Source of the DNA: CADDYX01 sp045809925
GTDB taxonomy: Bacteria > Verrucomicrobiota > Verrucomicrobiia > Chthoniobacterales > UBA10450
Direction of reading: 5' to 3'
NCBI GenBank assembly: GCA_045809925.1
Contig: JBJMWX010000046.1
Location: 1-14,585, forward strand
DNA length: 14,585 nucleotides
A program made the position numbers and the translations under genes. The notes under the pieces were generated by a model. It saw only the letters and a program-made list of their open reading frames with translations, ran no database searches and was not told the origin of the DNA. Within the stretch, counting starts at the first letter, position 1. Every line of letters starts with the position of its first letter. Shown piece after piece: positions 12,552 to 14,585 of this stretch.

Positions 12552-14585
12552 ATGAGCAGATTTGAAGTTACGGCCGTGCCCTTGGACGAGGTCGGGACGT
12601 TTGTCGCCGGCGCGCATCCAGACCCGTTTCGCATTCTTGGACCGCATCGGGTAGGCGACGATCTCGTCGTCCGCGTCTTCCGGCCCGACGCCAGGGACGT
12701 GCGCATCATCGACGGCGGCGAGCAGTTCACCGCCGAGCGCCTGCATCGCGATGGATTTTTCGCGGCAGTGCTGCCGAATCGCCGCCGGAATTGCGAGTAC
12801 GACGTGCACGTCGTCGGCTGGGATGGAACGGAAAGCACCGCCCGGGACCCGTACTGCTACGGCACATTCATGGGCGAGGTGGACCTCCACCTGTTCTCCG
12901 AAGGCCAGCACTGGCAGCTCTACGAAAAGCTGGGCGCACATCTGCGGCGGGTCGGCGAGACCGACGGCTGCTATTTCGCCGTCTGGGCGCCCAACGCGCA
13001 GCGGGTCAGCGTGGTGGGCGATTTCAACGGCTGGGACGGCCGTGTGCACCCAATGCGCAAGCTGGTCGGAAGCGGCGTCTGGGAAGTGTTCATTCCCGCA
13101 GTCCGCGAAGGAGCGCACTACAAATTCGAAATCCGGACCCACTCGGGCGCGCTCCTGCTGAAGGCCGACCCGTTCGCGTTCTTCAGCCAGTGGGGCAAGG
13201 AAACCTCGTCACTCGTTTTCGACCTGGGTCGCTACCGCTGGAGCGATGACGCGTGGATTGAGAAGCGGCGCTCAACCGATCAGCAGAAGGCGCCAGTCAG
13301 CATTTACGAAGTGCATCTTGGCTCATGGCAGCGCCAGACCGATGAAGGGAACCGCCACCTCAGCTACATCGAACTGGCCGATCGGTTGATTCCCTACATC
13401 AAGGAAATGGGTTACACGCACATCGAGGTGCTCCCGATTGCCGAGCACCCGTTCGAAGGCTCGTGGGGTTATCAGGTCACGAGCTACTACGCGCCCACTT
13501 CACGCTTCGGCAATCCCGATGAGCTCCGGCATTTCATCGACGCATGTCATCAAGCCGGGATCGGCGTCATCATGGACTGGGTGCCAGCGCACTTCCCGAA
13601 AGATGCGCACGCTCTCGCAGAGTTTGACGGCACCGATCTCTACGAACACGCCGATCCGCGGCAGGGCGAGCACCAGGATTGGGGCACGCTGATTTTTAAT
13701 TTTGGCCGCAACGAGGTCCGCAATTTCCTGATCGCGAACGCGCTTTTCTGGCTCGACAAGTATCACATCGATGGCCTGCGGGTGGATGCAGTCGCTTCGA
13801 TGCTTTACCTCGATTACTCGCGCCAGCCGGGCCAGTGGGTTCCGAACGTTCACGGCGGACGAGAGAACCTCGACGCGGTTTATTTTCTCAAGCGGACAAA
13901 TGAACTCTGCTATGAGCGTTTCCCGGGCGTCATGACGATCGCGGAGGAGTCGACCGCCTGGCCTGGCGTGTCACGACCGACCTACCTCGGCGGGCTCGGC
14001 TTCGGCTTCAAATGGAACATGGGTTGGATGCACGACTTCCTGAATTACATGGCGCTCGATCCGATCTACCGCCGTTTTCATCACAACAGCATCACCTTCT
14101 CGATCATGTATGCGTGGAGCGAACATTTCGTGCTCGTCCTCAGCCACGATGAGGTCGTCTATGGCAAACGTTCACTGCTCGAGAAGATGCCGGGTGACGA
14201 CTGGCAGAAGTTTGCCAATCTGCGGATGTTCTACGCCTGGATGTATGGTCATCCGGGCAAGAAACTGCTCTTCATGGGCGGCGAATTCGGCCAGCGACGG
14301 GAATGGAACCATGATCGGGAGCTTGACTGGTTCTTGAATAAAGAGCCGCGGCACGACGGACTGCGCCGGCTCGTTCAGCATCTTAATTACACTTACAAAA
14401 ACGAGCCGGCGATGTGGGAGCTGGATGACAGCCACGAAGGGTTCGAGTGGATCGACTTTCACGACGCCGATAACAGCTGCGTTTCCTTTATGCGGAAATC
14501 GCGCGCCGGCGACGCCATCGTATTTGTCGTCAATGCGACGCCGATCGTGCGGCATGGCTATCGACTCGGTGTGCCCGGCGCGGGC
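12552..14585 (+). CDS. glgB: 1,4-alpha-glucan branching enzyme, 3' end cut by window edge
   Basis: The frame from ATG 12552 is open for 678 codons to the edge; the usual length is about 730, so some 50 residues are missing. An N-terminal GlgB N1 module (AGAHPDPFRILGPH, about 19-110) is followed by a CBM48 module (YFAVWAPNAQRVSVVGDFNGW, about 139-200) and the GH13 barrel. Regions seen are DWVPAHF (I), GLRVDAVASMLYLDYSR with nucleophile Asp412 (II), TIAEEST with acid/base Glu465 (III) and LVLSHDEVVYGK with Asp533 (IV), all typical of GH13_9 branching enzymes. The start of the C-terminal beta domain is present (AIVFVVNATP). The enzyme makes alpha-1,6 branches in glycogen in the cytoplasm. No glgA, glgC or glgP is in view; they may lie to the right. 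No strong Shine-Dalgarno precedes the ATG. Confidence 0.96.
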   Translation, partial: MSRFEVTAVPLDEVGTFVAGAHPDPFRILGPHRVGDDLVVRVFRPDARDVRIIDGGEQFTAERLHRDGFFAAVLPNRRRNCEYDVHVVGWDGTESTARDPYCYGTFMGEVDLHLFSEGQHWQLYEKLGAHLRRVGETDGCYFAVWAPNAQRVSVVGDFNGWDGRVHPMRKLVGSGVWEVFIPAVREGAHYKFEIRTHSGALLLKADPFAFFSQWGKETSSLVFDLGRYRWSDDAWIEKRRSTDQQKAPVSIYEVHLGSWQRQTDEGNRHLSYIELADRLIPYIKEMGYTHIEVLPIAEHPFEGSWGYQVTSYYAPTSRFGNPDELRHFIDACHQAGIGVIMDWVPAHFPKDAHALAEFDGTDLYEHADPRQGEHQDWGTLIFNFGRNEVRNFLIANALFWLDKYHIDGLRVDAVASMLYLDYSRQPGQWVPNVHGGRENLDAVYFLKRTNELCYERFPGVMTIAEESTAWPGVSRPTYLGGLGFGFKWNMGWMHDFLNYMALDPIYRRFHHNSITFSIMYAWSEHFVLVLSHDEVVYGKRSLLEKMPGDDWQKFANLRMFYAWMYGHPGKKLLFMGGEFGQRREWNHDRELDWFLNKEPRHDGLRRLVQHLNYTYKNEPAMWELDDSHEGFEWIDFHDADNSCVSFMRKSRAGDAIVFVVNATPIVRHGYRLGVPGAG

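Noticed and set aside
12363..13142. Long minus-strand open frame over the glgB 5' half
   Set aside because: It lies antisense to a glgB sequence with complete motifs; its composition fits a shadow of GC-rich codons.

Overview
The window looks like a chromosomal stretch from a GC-rich member of the Verrucomicrobiota, probably a soil-type Chthoniobacterales relative. This rests mainly on the four copies of a roughly 125-140 residue exported repeat (cores LIGGFI, LGPSL, DPxxEL, GNYTA, VELYDL), which I associate from memory with that phylum. Weak or absent Shine-Dalgarno sequences and many overlapping starts fit but prove nothing. No tRNA, rRNA, CRISPR array, insertion sequence or phage gene is visible. 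Both edges cut a gene: acylphosphatase on the left and glycogen branching enzyme on the right.

Layout. (1) 1-3730, all minus strand and read right to left: a GH13 trehalose-synthase-like enzyme, then three exported proteins of unknown function joined by ATGA stop/start overlaps (the last a lipoprotein with an SH3-like domain), then acylphosphatase. (2) 3940-4284, plus: an FtsB/DivIC-type division protein with a GTG start. (3) 4291-4734, minus: a small secreted SnoaL/NTF2-like protein. (4) 4796-5936, plus: prfB (release factor 2), split over two frames by a classical programmed +1 frameshift site. (5) 6107-7696, plus: an exported six-bladed NHL-like propeller followed by two Verrucomicrobia-type repeats. 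(6) 7762-11970, minus, read right to left: cysE, a NifS/IscS-type cysteine desulfurase with a TTG start, a SprT-like zinc protein, and a secreted matrixin-like metalloprotease carrying two more of the same repeats. (7) 12038-12502, plus: a small four-helix membrane protein. (8) 12552 to the end, plus: glgB, about 678 codons with only the C-terminus missing.

How the genes may work together. cysE, the desulfurase and the SprT-like gene overlap end to start and look like one transcript linking cysteine synthesis to sulfur mobilisation. The GH13 enzyme and GlgB both act on alpha-glucan/maltose/trehalose metabolism but lie 9 kb apart, with no maltokinase or GlgE in the window. The propeller and metalloprotease genes are convergent and share the same C-terminal module, so they probably use it for a common purpose outside the cytoplasm.

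Most of the window is ordinary housekeeping. The points most worth a second look are the shared C-terminal repeat module on two unrelated exported proteins, the uncharacterised translationally coupled trio of exported proteins, and the recoding site in prfB.
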